Source: an uncultured Clostridia bacterium
GTDB taxonomy: Bacteria > Bacillota > Clostridia > Oscillospirales > Ruminococcaceae
NCBI GenBank assembly: GCA_947630825.1
Contig: CANRJA010000010.1
Coordinates: forward strand, 1-64,000
Direction of reading: 5' to 3'
DNA length: 64,000 nucleotides
The translations under genes and the position numbers were made by a program. Below are positions 8,146-15,687 of the stretch, in pieces. The notes under the pieces are model-generated. The model saw only the letters and a program-made list of their open reading frames with translations, was not told the DNA's origin and did no database searches. Positions within the stretch are counted from its first letter, which is position 1, and the number at the start of each line of letters is the position of its first letter.

Positions 8146-8353
8146 GCAGGGGTGACCCCTGCACGCATTGCCGCCTTTGGCAAATTAGCTGAAGGCGGTT
8201 ATTTTTATGCAACGGCGGACTAATACTTAGAAAAAAGAGCAACACTTCCGCCGCAGCCTGTTCGCGTTTTGCATTTGCAGAACGTGAATTTTTTGTATCT
8301 CATGTTAGTGGTGCATCTTTTTTGTTAGTATTTAAAGCAGGGGTGACCCCTGC
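8146..8353. repeat. Structured repeat element bounded by identical TGA-loop hairpins
   Basis: A 208-bp segment that begins and ends with the same 17-bp palindrome GCAGGGGTGACCCCTGC (8146-8162 and 8337-8353). Inside are CACGCATTGCCGCC and, further on, ACGGCGGACTAATAC, which recur in other forms near 46.3 and 50.6 kb. It also contains two terminator-like hairpins. No ORF is present. It behaves like a small non-autonomous dispersed element placed at gene 3' ends. Confidence 0.6.
8170..8206 (+). terminator. tRNA-Leu terminator within the repeat element
   Basis: Stem CCGCCTT(TGGC)/(GCTG)AAGGCGG with an AAATTA loop, then TTATTTTT. A second weaker hairpin followed by TTTTTT lies at about 8262-8297. 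Confidence 0.7.
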
Positions 8354-8357
8354 CTTT

Positions 8358-8648
8358 CTATAATAAAGATTTAAAGAAATCAACTATAAAAAATCTTACC
8401 TTTGGCTTATCATCTTCCTCGACCTCTACTACCAAATCGTCAGAGTCCTTTGCTTTGTTTTCGCTTTCCTCGTTCAATTTAACCGAGGGCGCTATGCTGA
8501 ATTCGGGAAATAAAAACGAAAGCTCTCTTATCTCTTCTCCTGCCGTAAAGGATATTAACGCCGCCAGCATAAAGCCTATTAGCAAAGCAATTTTTAGTCT
8601 TTCTCTCTTAAAGATTAGCCAATTTTTTTTTAATAATTTATCTTGCAT
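8358..8648 (-). CDS. Small single-pass membrane protein, unknown function
   Basis: Not recognised. Ninety-six residues: a basic N-terminal stretch (KKNWLIFKRERLK), one membrane helix (about 19-37), then an acidic Glu/Asp-rich tail (about 58-80) with the net orientation Nin-Cout. Ribosome site AGAAGG is 7 nt before the ATG, which supports translation. The 3' end abuts the right-hand hairpin of the repeat element, which could also act as its terminator. No informative neighbour. Confidence 0.5.
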   Translation of the reverse strand: MQDKLLKKNWLIFKRERLKIALLIGFMLAALISFTAGEEIRELSFLFPEFSIAPSVKLNEESENKAKDSDDLVVEVEEDDKPKVRFFIVDFFKSLL

Positions 8649-8710
8649 ATGTATGCCTTCTTTCTAAATAGATTATTGGCATACTTTTCAAATTTATTCA
8701 ATAAAAACCA

Positions 8711-8757
8711 AAAGGCGGACAACTTTTTAATAAAAAGCGTCCGCCTATTATTTTTTT
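8711..8757. terminator. Bidirectional terminator
   Basis: Stem AGGCGGAC/GTCCGCCT (8713-8720, 8739-8746) extended by CTTTTT/AAAAAG. T-rich tails lie on both sides. It ends the transglutaminase gene on the minus strand. Confidence 0.8.
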
Positions 8758-8758
8758 A

Positions 8759-9574
8759 TTACTTTATATATGCTCCAGAAACCTCAGAATAGGACTTGCA
8801 AAATCTATAATAATTGATCTTTCCGTTTGTCATATCATCTTCAACCTGAGGGTCGAAAACATATGTATTGCCGTCAAGCTTAACCTCCGTCCACATATGA
8901 TAGCCGTATCCGCCAGCCGCCATAGCAGTGCTGCCGTCAACCGTTTTAGCGTTAAAGCCCAGATACTTCATCATAGCCATATATACATAAGAATACTCTG
9001 TACAGGTACCAAAACCCTTTTCAAGAACTGACTCGATCGGATTTCCCCAACCGCCGTATGCATAATAGGTATTGTTTATAATGTAATCATAGCAAGTCTT
9101 AGCCTTTTTATAGTTTGACATATCATCGTCAATTATTTTGTTTAAATGCTTTTTAAGGATTTTTTCATCCTTACCGTCAAGAAACTCTTTAGGCTTTAAC
9201 TCAGCAGAGTTTAATCTGCTTTTTTCTTTATTGTTTTTTGTTTTGTCAGTATCGGTTTTCTTTTTTGTCTTTGATTTTTTTGATTTTGACTTCTTTTTAG
9301 ATTTGAGCTTCTTTTTTGTTTTCTGCTTTAATTTCTTTTTATTAGACTTTTTACCCTTCCCTATCTTTTTTACGCTTGATGCAGCTACCGATCTTACACA
9401 AACCGCAGAATCTGTTATACTATCAGAACCAGATTCAGAATCAGATTTCCCGTCAAAGCTCATAGTGCTTATCCCATGAAACATAGATACAGCGATAAGC
9501 ATAGCCGAGACGCACGCCACGACCTTTTCAAAATGCTTAAATAAAAGCATCTTGACATAACAAATTATTCTCAT
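8759..9574 (-). CDS. Membrane-tethered transglutaminase-like protein
   Basis: Predicted extracytoplasmic protein of the transglutaminase-like (papain-fold) superfamily; members act as peptidases or crosslinkers of surface proteins. I start at the ATG at 9574 (271 aa), which has GGAGG 6 nt upstream. The N-terminus has a membrane helix (about 16-36) that could be an anchor or signal peptide. A very Lys-rich linker (about 69-120) follows, and it should bind wall polymers or acids. The catalytic triad is visible as Cys191 in GTCTEY, His226 in YHMW and Asp241 in VFDP. It has its own promoter with a large palindromic operator and its own terminator. Confidence 0.82.
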   Translation of the reverse strand: MRIICYVKMLLFKHFEKVVACVSAMLIAVSMFHGISTMSFDGKSDSESGSDSITDSAVCVRSVAASSVKKIGKGKKSNKKKLKQKTKKKLKSKKKSKSKKSKTKKKTDTDKTKNNKEKSRLNSAELKPKEFLDGKDEKILKKHLNKIIDDDMSNYKKAKTCYDYIINNTYYAYGGWGNPIESVLEKGFGTCTEYSYVYMAMMKYLGFNAKTVDGSTAMAAGGYGYHMWTEVKLDGNTYVFDPQVEDDMTNGKINYYRFCKSYSEVSGAYIK

Positions 9575-9690
9575 TTCAATCCTCCAATCACAAGTGGCTA
9601 TCCACTCTGTCTCCAAAATAATTACACTTTTTTATGTTTTCACATCCGCACAAAAACAGTAACCGGCTGTTTTCTTTTAGTGCTTTCGAT

Positions 9691-9719
9691 ATTCTAAAGC
9701 AAAAGGTTACAAAAGTCAA
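9691..9719 (-). promoter_or_regulatory. Promoter of the transglutaminase-like gene
   Basis: Minus-strand TTGACT (9719-9714), 17-bp spacer, TAGAAT (9696-9691). It gives a leader of about 110 nt. Confidence 0.65.
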
Positions 9720-9732
9720 ATCTTTTGTAACC
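9705..9732. promoter_or_regulatory. 28-bp palindromic operator candidate
   Basis: Perfect 11-bp arms GGTTACAAAAG and CTTTTGTAACC around 6 bp. It covers the -35 box of the transglutaminase promoter. No T-run follows on either strand, so it is not a terminator. Confidence 0.6.
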
Positions 9733-9906
9733 ATAATAAAATGTAATTTTTTATCTGTTTTGTATAATTTTTTGCTTAAATTTATCTGATTATTGTGCAA
9801 ATCATTGTCGATACATAGTTATTTATTACAAATTGATTACATTACCAGAATAATTCATAGTCAAATATTACAAACTTTGTTACCTTTATTAATCCATCAT
9901 AATGCG

Positions 9907-9933
9907 ACAAAAAAAGAGGGCTTAATCCCTCTT
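9907..9933 (-). terminator. pyrD terminator
   Basis: On the minus strand the stem AAGAGGG/CCCTCTT is followed by TTTTTTT, 24 bases past the pyrD stop. Confidence 0.85.
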
Positions 9934-9956
9934 TCCCAAAATTATATAGTAATCTT

Positions 9957-10868
9957 TTACCACGGCTTGACAGTTCCTACTATTTCGCTTATATTTTTTA
10001 CTCCGTTTTTATCACACCATTCATTAAGTCCGTCAATAATCTTAACAGGCGCATACGGGTCGTTAAACATAACAGCGCCTATCTGAAAACACTCCGCACC
10101 TGCCATCATTATTTCGACAGCGTCCTCGGCGCATGATATTCCGCCCATTCCACAAACAGGGATTTCAACAGCATTAGCAACCTGCCATACCATTCTGACC
10201 GCTATAGGAAATACAGCAGGACCAGAAAGCCCCCCTACATTATTTTTAAGTATAGGACGTCTTGACTTTATATCTATCCTCATACCAAGCAGAGTATTTA
10301 TCAAAGATATGGCGTCTGCACCTGCTGCCTCAACAGCCTTTGCAATATCAGATATACTGGTTACATTCGGAGAAAGCTTTACCATCAGCGGTTTAGAGGT
10401 AGCATTTCTTACTGCTTTTGTAATTTCAGCCGCACAGTCTTTGTTTGTTCCGAATGCCGCTCCGCCCTGCTTTACATTAGGACAGGAAATATTAAGCTCG
10501 ATCATATCAACGCTTGTTCCCTCAAGCATTGAAACAAGCTCAACGCACTCCTCAATAGTACCTCCTGCAACATTTGCAATTATAGCTATGTTTTGCTTTT
10601 CAAGATTGGGAAGCTCGTAAGTCAAAAACTTTTTTATACCGCCGTTTTGCAAACCTACAGAGTTTAACATACCGCTCGGTGTTTCGGCAATTCTCGGAGG
10701 AGGATTACCGTCCTTTTCATTAAGGGTCGTACCCTTAGTTGAGATACCGCCTATTTTAGAAAGCGGATAGAGGTCTGTATATTCACGTCCATAGCCGTAA
10801 GCTCCGCTGGCTGTAATTAAAGGGTTTTTCATTTCAACTCCGCAGAAATTTACAGATAAATCAGCCAT
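9957..10868 (-). CDS. pyrD: Dihydroorotate dehydrogenase B, catalytic subunit
   Basis: Oxidises dihydroorotate to orotate in pyrimidine synthesis; FMN TIM-barrel. The class 1B form passes electrons to PyrK and NAD+. Visible signatures are NPLITASGAYGYG at the N-terminus, NSVGLQNGG, the catalytic-Cys loop NISCPNVKQGG, and the FMN-phosphate region near GMGGI...DAVEIMMAGA. Length 303 aa is usual. The ATG overlaps the pyrK stop (TAATG), so the two are translationally coupled. The rest of the pyr operon is not in the window. Confidence 0.96.
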   Translation of the reverse strand: MADLSVNFCGVEMKNPLITASGAYGYGREYTDLYPLSKIGGISTKGTTLNEKDGNPPPRIAETPSGMLNSVGLQNGGIKKFLTYELPNLEKQNIAIIANVAGGTIEECVELVSMLEGTSVDMIELNISCPNVKQGGAAFGTNKDCAAEITKAVRNATSKPLMVKLSPNVTSISDIAKAVEAAGADAISLINTLLGMRIDIKSRRPILKNNVGGLSGPAVFPIAVRMVWQVANAVEIPVCGMGGISCAEDAVEIMMAGAECFQIGAVMFNDPYAPVKIIDGLNEWCDKNGVKNISEIVGTVKPW

Positions 10869-11635
10869 TATAATACAACCTCCCTTGCGTCAAATACAGG
10901 TCCGTTTTTGCAAACGTGTCCGTAAAACTCACGTCCGCCACGTGTCATTTTCACAGCGCACCCTAAACACGCCCCGACTCCGCACGCCATTCGCTCCTCA
11001 AGAGATATCTGACATTGTATTTCATTTTCTATTGCAATCTTTGATACCGCCTTTAGCATCACAACAGGACCGCAGGCGTAGATTATATCCGGCTTTTCTT
11101 CTTTTATGCATTTTTTTAATGCGTCGGTAACAAAACCTTTTTCCCCTGCTGTTCCGTCGTCTGTACACAGTATTGTTTTATTGCCCTGTGCTTTGAAGTC
11201 GTCCTGAAGTATAACAAGGTTCTTTGTTCTGAAGCCTGAAATCGCAGTTGCGTTTTGCCCGTAATGCTTAGCAACAGCCAGCATAGGAGGTGTTCCAATT
11301 CCTCCGCCGACCGTTATTACCTTTTTATCAGTATTGAGCAGCTTAAAGCCGATACCCAGAGGTCCGAGCATATCAAGTCTCTCGCCTACTTCAAATTTAG
11401 AAAGCGCGTCTGTTCCCTTTCCCTTGATTTGAAAAACTATTCTAATCGTTCCGTTATCCTTGTCAATATCACAAATGGATATAGGACGCCTTAGAAAAAA
11501 ACCTGGTACGCTTATATGAACAAACTGTCCGGGATTTGCCAAATCACTTAATTCTCGGCAAGAGAGAGTAAGGTCGAACGTATCCTCAGCAGTTTGAGAT
11601 TTTTTTATAATTTCATACAAACCTTGTGTGAACAT
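10868..11635 (-). CDS. pyrK: Dihydroorotate dehydrogenase B, electron-transfer subunit
   Basis: FAD/[2Fe-2S] subunit that carries electrons from PyrD to NAD+. The flavin site is RRPISICD, followed by the NAD-binding GGGIGTPPML. The C-terminal [2Fe-2S] cluster binds the cysteines of MACGVGACLGC and the later HVCKNGPVF. Its 255 aa is the normal length. It lies directly before pyrD and 27 nt after the pyridoxamine kinase gene. Confidence 0.95.
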   Translation of the reverse strand: MFTQGLYEIIKKSQTAEDTFDLTLSCRELSDLANPGQFVHISVPGFFLRRPISICDIDKDNGTIRIVFQIKGKGTDALSKFEVGERLDMLGPLGIGFKLLNTDKKVITVGGGIGTPPMLAVAKHYGQNATAISGFRTKNLVILQDDFKAQGNKTILCTDDGTAGEKGFVTDALKKCIKEEKPDIIYACGPVVMLKAVSKIAIENEIQCQISLEERMACGVGACLGCAVKMTRGGREFYGHVCKNGPVFDAREVVL

Positions 11636-11662
11636 AAAAATTTCCTTTCCAACTCATAATAT

Positions 11663-12520
11663 CTACAGCGTTTCGTAATCCTTGAAAACCTGAGTGTTAA
11701 TAAGCCAGCTTAAACAGCCCTCAAGCATAATTCCGTCGCTCGGCTCTGCCGAATAGCTGAATGTGGTTTTTATAGCAAGCTCAGTAAAAGCAGTTGCTCT
11801 GTTTATAGCAATAGGCAGACTGTCGCCCTTTAAAAGTCCTCCCACCAAAACGCTTGAAAACATATCTCCGCAGCCCGAATAATGCGCCGGCACATAATCG
11901 CACGAAACCTTCCAGAATGTCGAATGTTCCTTGTCGTACCCTACATTGCATAGTCCTGAGCCTGCCAGAGCAACACTTGTGATAACTACAACTTTTGGTC
12001 CTATCTCTGAAAGCCTCACAAGCCATGATTTGAGTTCTGTAGTTCTCATTGTAGCAGACTGGTATTCCTCTCCGAGCAAAATCGCCGCCTCGGTAAGGTT
12101 AGGCGTTATAACATCAGCTTTTCTTACAAGCTCTATCATTCTTTGGCACATTGTTTTTGTATATGTCGGATAAGGCTTTCCACCGTCGCCCATAACAGGA
12201 TCGCAGACCTTTAAAGAATTTTTAAAACTTTCAAAAAATTCAAGGCAATAATCCACCTGCTCCTGAGAGCTTAGAAAGCCTGTGTAAACGCAGTCGAATT
12301 TATATTTCATTTTATTATAGTGTCCGAGAGCGGGCTTAATATAATCGGTAAGGTCGCGAAAAACAAAATCGTCAAACCCTGTATGAGCTGACAAAACAGC
12401 AGTAGGAACAGGACAAACCTGAATCCCCATTGCCGACAAGGTCGGGATAATCACCGTAAGCGAACAGCGTCCGATGCCGGAAATGTCATTTATCGCCGCA
12501 ACCTTTTTACATTCAAGCAT
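11663..12520 (-). CDS. Pyridoxal/pyridoxamine kinase (PdxY-like)
   Basis: Ribokinase-fold kinase of the PdxK/PdxY group, phosphorylating B6 vitamers to pyridoxal 5'-phosphate. Seen are AINDISGIGRCSLT at the N-terminus, VCDPVMGDGGKPY, TPNLTEA and the ATP-site motif SGCGDMFSSVLVG with the catalytic Asp. The ATG at 12526 lies only 2-3 nt after AGGAG, while the ATG at 12520 is about 8 nt away, so I use 12520 (285 aa). It is the first gene of an operon with pyrK-pyrD. A sigma-A promoter precedes it. Confidence 0.88.
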   Translation of the reverse strand: MLECKKVAAINDISGIGRCSLTVIIPTLSAMGIQVCPVPTAVLSAHTGFDDFVFRDLTDYIKPALGHYNKMKYKFDCVYTGFLSSQEQVDYCLEFFESFKNSLKVCDPVMGDGGKPYPTYTKTMCQRMIELVRKADVITPNLTEAAILLGEEYQSATMRTTELKSWLVRLSEIGPKVVVITSVALAGSGLCNVGYDKEHSTFWKVSCDYVPAHYSGCGDMFSSVLVGGLLKGDSLPIAINRATAFTELAIKTTFSYSAEPSDGIMLEGCLSWLINTQVFKDYETL

Positions 12521-12559
12521 TAACATTTCTCCTAAAATATTTCTTTAATTTTCTAAAAT

Positions 12560-12588
12560 AGTATATCATATTTTTCATAGTTTAACAA
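12560..12588 (-). promoter_or_regulatory. Promoter of the pdxY-pyrK-pyrD operon
   Basis: Minus-strand TTGTTA (12588-12583), 17-bp spacer, TATACT (12565-12560), about 35 bp before the first start codon. No PyrR-type attenuator is visible in this short leader. Confidence 0.6.
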
Positions 12589-12671
12589 CCTTATATTACA
12601 AAAAGTTCTCTGAATATACAATTGTTTTTTCGGGAAAATTACTATTACAAATCAAAAAAGGAGGATATATT

Positions 12672-12848
12672 ATGAAAATCAATTTCAGTTCGCTTGCTAA
12701 GGGCGTAACAATAGGAGTTGCTGTCGGTGCTGCGGCTTATGCATTATCAAATGCTACCAAAAAGGACAAGAGAATGCTAAAATCAAACACAGGTAAAGCA
12801 ATAAAAGCTATCGGTGAGGTTTTTGAAGACTTCGGTACAATGTTTTAA
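12672..12848 (+). CDS. 58-aa small protein with glycine-zipper-like helix
   Basis: Too short for the ORF track. Ribosome site AAAAAAGGAGG, 7 nt, then ATG: the best in this region. The product begins MKINFSSLAKG and has one short Gly/Ala-rich hydrophobic helix (about 11-27, GVTIGVAVGAAAYALS). A basic stretch (KKDKR) and an amphipathic C-terminal segment ending EDFGTMF follow. The helix could insert in the membrane and pack through its small residues. Family not recognised; in size and layout it recalls YtxH-like stress proteins, but that is only a resemblance. It lies divergent to the pdxY operon. Confidence 0.7.
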   Translation: MKINFSSLAKGVTIGVAVGAAAYALSNATKKDKRMLKSNTGKAIKAIGEVFEDFGTMF

Positions 12849-13185
12849 TAAGCTCCACTAAATAAAACACATAACAAAAGAGCGGTGTATGCCGCTCGTT
12901 ACATAATATATAAAATCAAACCGCACAGCTTCGGATTTTCGCAATTAATTATCATAAAATTTCTCCGTACACCATTTTTCACAGTATTTCTCCGCAATCT
13001 TAACTTATATAATAATACACTTTGGGAAAAATATCATTATAAATACAAACTGCTCCTAAAATCATAAAAAGTTGCCTTATGTAAGGTTTTAATGTATAAT
13101 ATATTTGCAAATTATACCCTTTATGGGTAAGTTTAATTAAGTTAGGATTTAGAACTTTAATACAAGAGACAATCAAAATCAAGGA
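12849..13185. other. Intergenic region, hairpin and SGNH promoter
   Basis: A hairpin GAGCGG-TGTATG-CCGCTC (12881-12898), without a T-run, lies 33 bases after the small gene. The rest is AT-rich up to the promoter at 13072-13100. The leader has a small CCC/GGG hairpin near 13120. No gene is supported. Confidence 0.5.
13072..13100 (+). promoter_or_regulatory. Promoter of the SGNH hydrolase gene
   Basis: TTGCCT (13072-13077), 17-bp spacer, TATAAT (13095-13100). Confidence 0.65.
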
Positions 13186-14253
13186 ATGGTGATAAAAATA
13201 AAAAGCAAAATCTTTTCGATCATCTGTGTTATTTTAACTTTAACCGCATCTTTTGCAGACAGTATTTTAACTGTCTTTGCAGAGCAGACAACAAAGCAGG
13301 TTGAGGTTTCCACACCGCAGTGTATGCTTGTTCTGGGGGATTCAATTTCTACCGGCTTTGGTCTTGCAAATTACAAAAAAGGAAATAACTATAACACAAA
13401 TTCATACGCCAATCTTCTTGCAAAAAAGTACAAGCTTTCTCAAAAGAGCGACTACTACAATTACGCAATAGACGGTCAGACGTCACTGGAGCTTTATTCA
13501 AGAGTTAGTGCGGGAAATTACGACGAGGATATTAAAAAATCCGATTTAATATTGATTTCAGTCGGAGGAAACGACCTTCTCAGCGCACTTTTAGATTTTA
13601 TTAACGGCACTATGGGCACGAGCCTGACCGGTGAAGAATCAGAAATTGATTTTGATTTTACCGCTCCTGATATTCTGGCTAAGCTAAACAAAATGGTTGA
13701 AACTATAAGCAATAACATTACAAAGTTAAAAGGCAATCTAATCGGCATTACCGATAAAATTTACGAGATTAACCCAAAGGCTGAGGTTGTTTTTCAAACG
13801 GTTTATAATCCGCTGGACGGCTTAAAAGTTAAAATGCCCAGCATTATAACCGATGTTTTCGTTTCAAGAATAGACGAGGTAAACCGAATTATAAATATGA
13901 ACGCTACAACAGACGACAACAAGCAAAGATACAACGTAGCTGATGTATATACCAGCTTTTCAGGCAAATCAACAGAGCTTACCAACATAAGCAAAACCGA
14001 CATCCACCCAAATGCAAAGGGACACGAAGCAATAAGCGAGTGCATAGCCCAAATAGTTGATGAAAAAACCTTCTACACAAGCATCACAGTGAACGAAAAA
14101 GTACCGAAAACTCAAACCACTTCAAGGGCGGTAAAATCTCCACTGTTTGCTCAGGTAATTATAATGATTACACTGGTGTTTATCGTTGCATTATCAGCGA
14201 TTATTATACTGCTGAAAAGAAGAAAAAACAAATACAGTATTAAGCGGTACTAA
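13186..14253 (+). CDS. Membrane-anchored extracellular SGNH/GDSL hydrolase
   Basis: Predicted surface esterase or lipase of the SGNH fold. A signal peptide covers about residues 1-32. Block I is LVLGDSISTG with nucleophile Ser53. Block III is SVGGND (127-130), and block V is DIHPNAKGH with Asp272 and His274. A C-terminal membrane helix (about 322-344) followed by KRRKNK should hold it on the outer face of the membrane. The start is uncertain: AAGGA is directly against the ATG at 13186, and GTG at 13189 is an alternative. The substrate cannot be told; relatives act on acyl lipids or acetylated polysaccharide. Confidence 0.88.
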   Translation: MVIKIKSKIFSIICVILTLTASFADSILTVFAEQTTKQVEVSTPQCMLVLGDSISTGFGLANYKKGNNYNTNSYANLLAKKYKLSQKSDYYNYAIDGQTSLELYSRVSAGNYDEDIKKSDLILISVGGNDLLSALLDFINGTMGTSLTGEESEIDFDFTAPDILAKLNKMVETISNNITKLKGNLIGITDKIYEINPKAEVVFQTVYNPLDGLKVKMPSIITDVFVSRIDEVNRIINMNATTDDNKQRYNVADVYTSFSGKSTELTNISKTDIHPNAKGHEAISECIAQIVDEKTFYTSITVNEKVPKTQTTSRAVKSPLFAQVIIMITLVFIVALSAIIILLKRRKNKYSIKRY

Positions 14254-14280
14254 TCAAATATAAGATGACAGCAGGTAACG

Positions 14281-14315
14281 GCATACAAGCAAAAGTTTGT
14301 ATGTCTTATTTTTTT
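14281..14315 (+). terminator. Terminator after the SGNH gene
   Basis: Stem CATACAA/TTGTATG with a short loop, then TCTTATTTTTTT. Confidence 0.8.
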
Positions 14316-14430
14316 GACGGCAATTATGAATTAATATTTTCACAGAAATAAAGCGTCAGGAATACTATAACATAACGAATGTGTTCCGGGCTATGGGTTA
14401 ATCATTTTCAAGGTCAGCGAGGTGAACGGC

Positions 14431-15000
14431 TTGAGAATTGTTCGTATATCGAATAACACCTTAAAAATAGTTTTATCACAAAACGATTTAATAATGCTCG
14501 AAATAGACTTTTCAAAATGCGACAGAAATTCGCCCGAAGCAAAAAAGCTTGTTGACATTCTTCTTAACATTCTAAAACGAAGCGGATTTTACGACATTGG
14601 AAATAAAATATACGTCGAGATTTTTGAAGAGTTTACAGGCGGCTGCATAGTTTATATCACTAAAAAAGATTATTACAAGAAATCTTATAAGGAAAATTCT
14701 CATATGGTATCAGACGTAATGTTTCAGACAGACAGCATAAAGGAGCTTATTGAACTGAGCTCAACGCTTAAAAACGAAATGGGCTTAATAATAAAATCAA
14801 GCGTACTATATTATTCAGATAATATATACAGACTGATGATTTCCTTTCCTAAGGCATATATTAAGCAAACGGCAAAGATATTAAAAAAGATAAAATGCTA
14901 TAGCTCAAACGACAGCCTTATTATTGAGCAAACTAAAGAGCATTACGATTTATTGATAAACAGTAATGCTCTAAGTAAAATTTCCGAATTATATCAGTAA
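14431..15000 (+). CDS. MecA-like adaptor protein
   Basis: Resembles MecA/YpbH, adaptors that bring proteins such as ComK to the ClpC ATPase for degradation. The N-terminal domain LRIVRISNNTLKIVLS matches the MecA start pattern. A charged linker (about 75-100) and a C-terminal domain (about 105-189, with SSVLYYSDNIYRLMISF) that would bind ClpC follow. Total 189 aa, near MecA's usual length of about 220. I start at TTG 14431: GAGGTGA lies 6 nt before it and the protein then begins as MecA does. The track's GTG at 14422 overlaps that ribosome site. No competence genes adjoin it, although comM lies at 51 kb. Confidence 0.65.
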   Translation: MRIVRISNNTLKIVLSQNDLIMLEIDFSKCDRNSPEAKKLVDILLNILKRSGFYDIGNKIYVEIFEEFTGGCIVYITKKDYYKKSYKENSHMVSDVMFQTDSIKELIELSSTLKNEMGLIIKSSVLYYSDNIYRLMISFPKAYIKQTAKILKKIKCYSSNDSLIIEQTKEHYDLLINSNALSKISELYQ

Positions 15001-15002
15001 AG

Positions 15003-15656
15003 CTATTTAAGAAGCTCTACCGCTTTTGTCATATTATCAGCTTTAAACAAGTATGTTCCCGCAACAAGTATGTTTGCCCCTCTTTCCTTGACCTCTTTGC
15101 AGGTTTTATCGGTAATTCCGCCGTCAACCTGAATATCAACATCAAGACCGAGTTCATCTGCTCTTTTGCGGATTTGTTCTATCTTTTCCAAAGTAAAATA
15201 CAAAAATCCCTGACCGCCGAATCCCGGCTCAACAGTCATAACAAGAACCATATCAATCTCTCCCAGATACGGAAAAATCTCTGATGCCGGAGTGTTAGGC
15301 TTGATAGAAATCCCCGCCTTGCAGCCGTTCTTTTTACATATTTCAATGCACTTTTTTATGTCTTTAGTCGCCTCGAAATGAAAAGTTATAATATCTGCTC
15401 CTGCCCTTGCAAATTCAGCAATATACCTTTCAGGTTCGGTTATCATAAGATGAACATCAAAAGACAAGTCGGTTTTTGTTTTTGCCGATTTCAACACAGG
15501 AAGCCCAAAACTTATATTATCAACAAAAACGCCGTCCATCACATCAAAGTGAACAAAATCAGCGCCTGCTTTTTCTATCCGCTTTATCTCGCTTTCTATA
15601 TTCCCTAAGTCGCAACCTAAAATTGAAGCCGAGACTTTTATGCTTTTTTTTGTCAT
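15003..15656 (-). CDS. rpe: Ribulose-phosphate 3-epimerase
   Basis: Interconverts ribulose 5-phosphate and xylulose 5-phosphate in the pentose phosphate pathway; TIM barrel with a metal site. Signatures are SASILGCDLGN, HFDVMDGVFV with the catalytic Asp, FDVHLMI, VMTVEPGFGGQGF and VDGGI. Length 217 aa is usual. AAAGGAAG precedes the ATG. It is 31 nt downstream of the uridine-kinase-like gene, so the two probably form an operon. It converges on the MecA-like gene with only 2 bp between the stops and no separate terminator visible. Confidence 0.96.
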   Translation of the reverse strand: MTKKSIKVSASILGCDLGNIESEIKRIEKAGADFVHFDVMDGVFVDNISFGLPVLKSAKTKTDLSFDVHLMITEPERYIAEFARAGADIITFHFEATKDIKKCIEICKKNGCKAGISIKPNTPASEIFPYLGEIDMVLVMTVEPGFGGQGFLYFTLEKIEQIRKRADELGLDVDIQVDGGITDKTCKEVKERGANILVAGTYLFKADNMTKAVELLK

Positions 15657-15687
15657 AATTTTAAACTTCCTTTCAAGATTTGAAAGC

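Larger units (their letters stand above)
9575..9956. other. Intergenic region between transglutaminase gene and pyrD
   Basis: It holds the promoter and palindrome of the transglutaminase gene and the pyrD terminator, listed separately. The ORFs on both strands here have no ribosome site and are taken as chance. Confidence 0.6.

Noticed and set aside
9588-10086. ORFs on both strands in the pyrD-transglutaminase gap
   Set aside because: They cross promoter and terminator elements, lack ribosome sites and have implausible composition.
13518-14045. Antisense ORFs inside the SGNH gene, and similar long antisense ORFs in the ATPase, uridine-kinase and ilvB genes
   Set aside because: Mirror frames of strongly coding genes, without ribosome sites; the sense proteins carry intact family motifs.
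14431-15000. Competence locus (MecA-like adaptor plus ComM)
   Set aside because: The two genes are 36 kb apart and no com operon, ssb or dprA lies in the window, so a competence system cannot be claimed.
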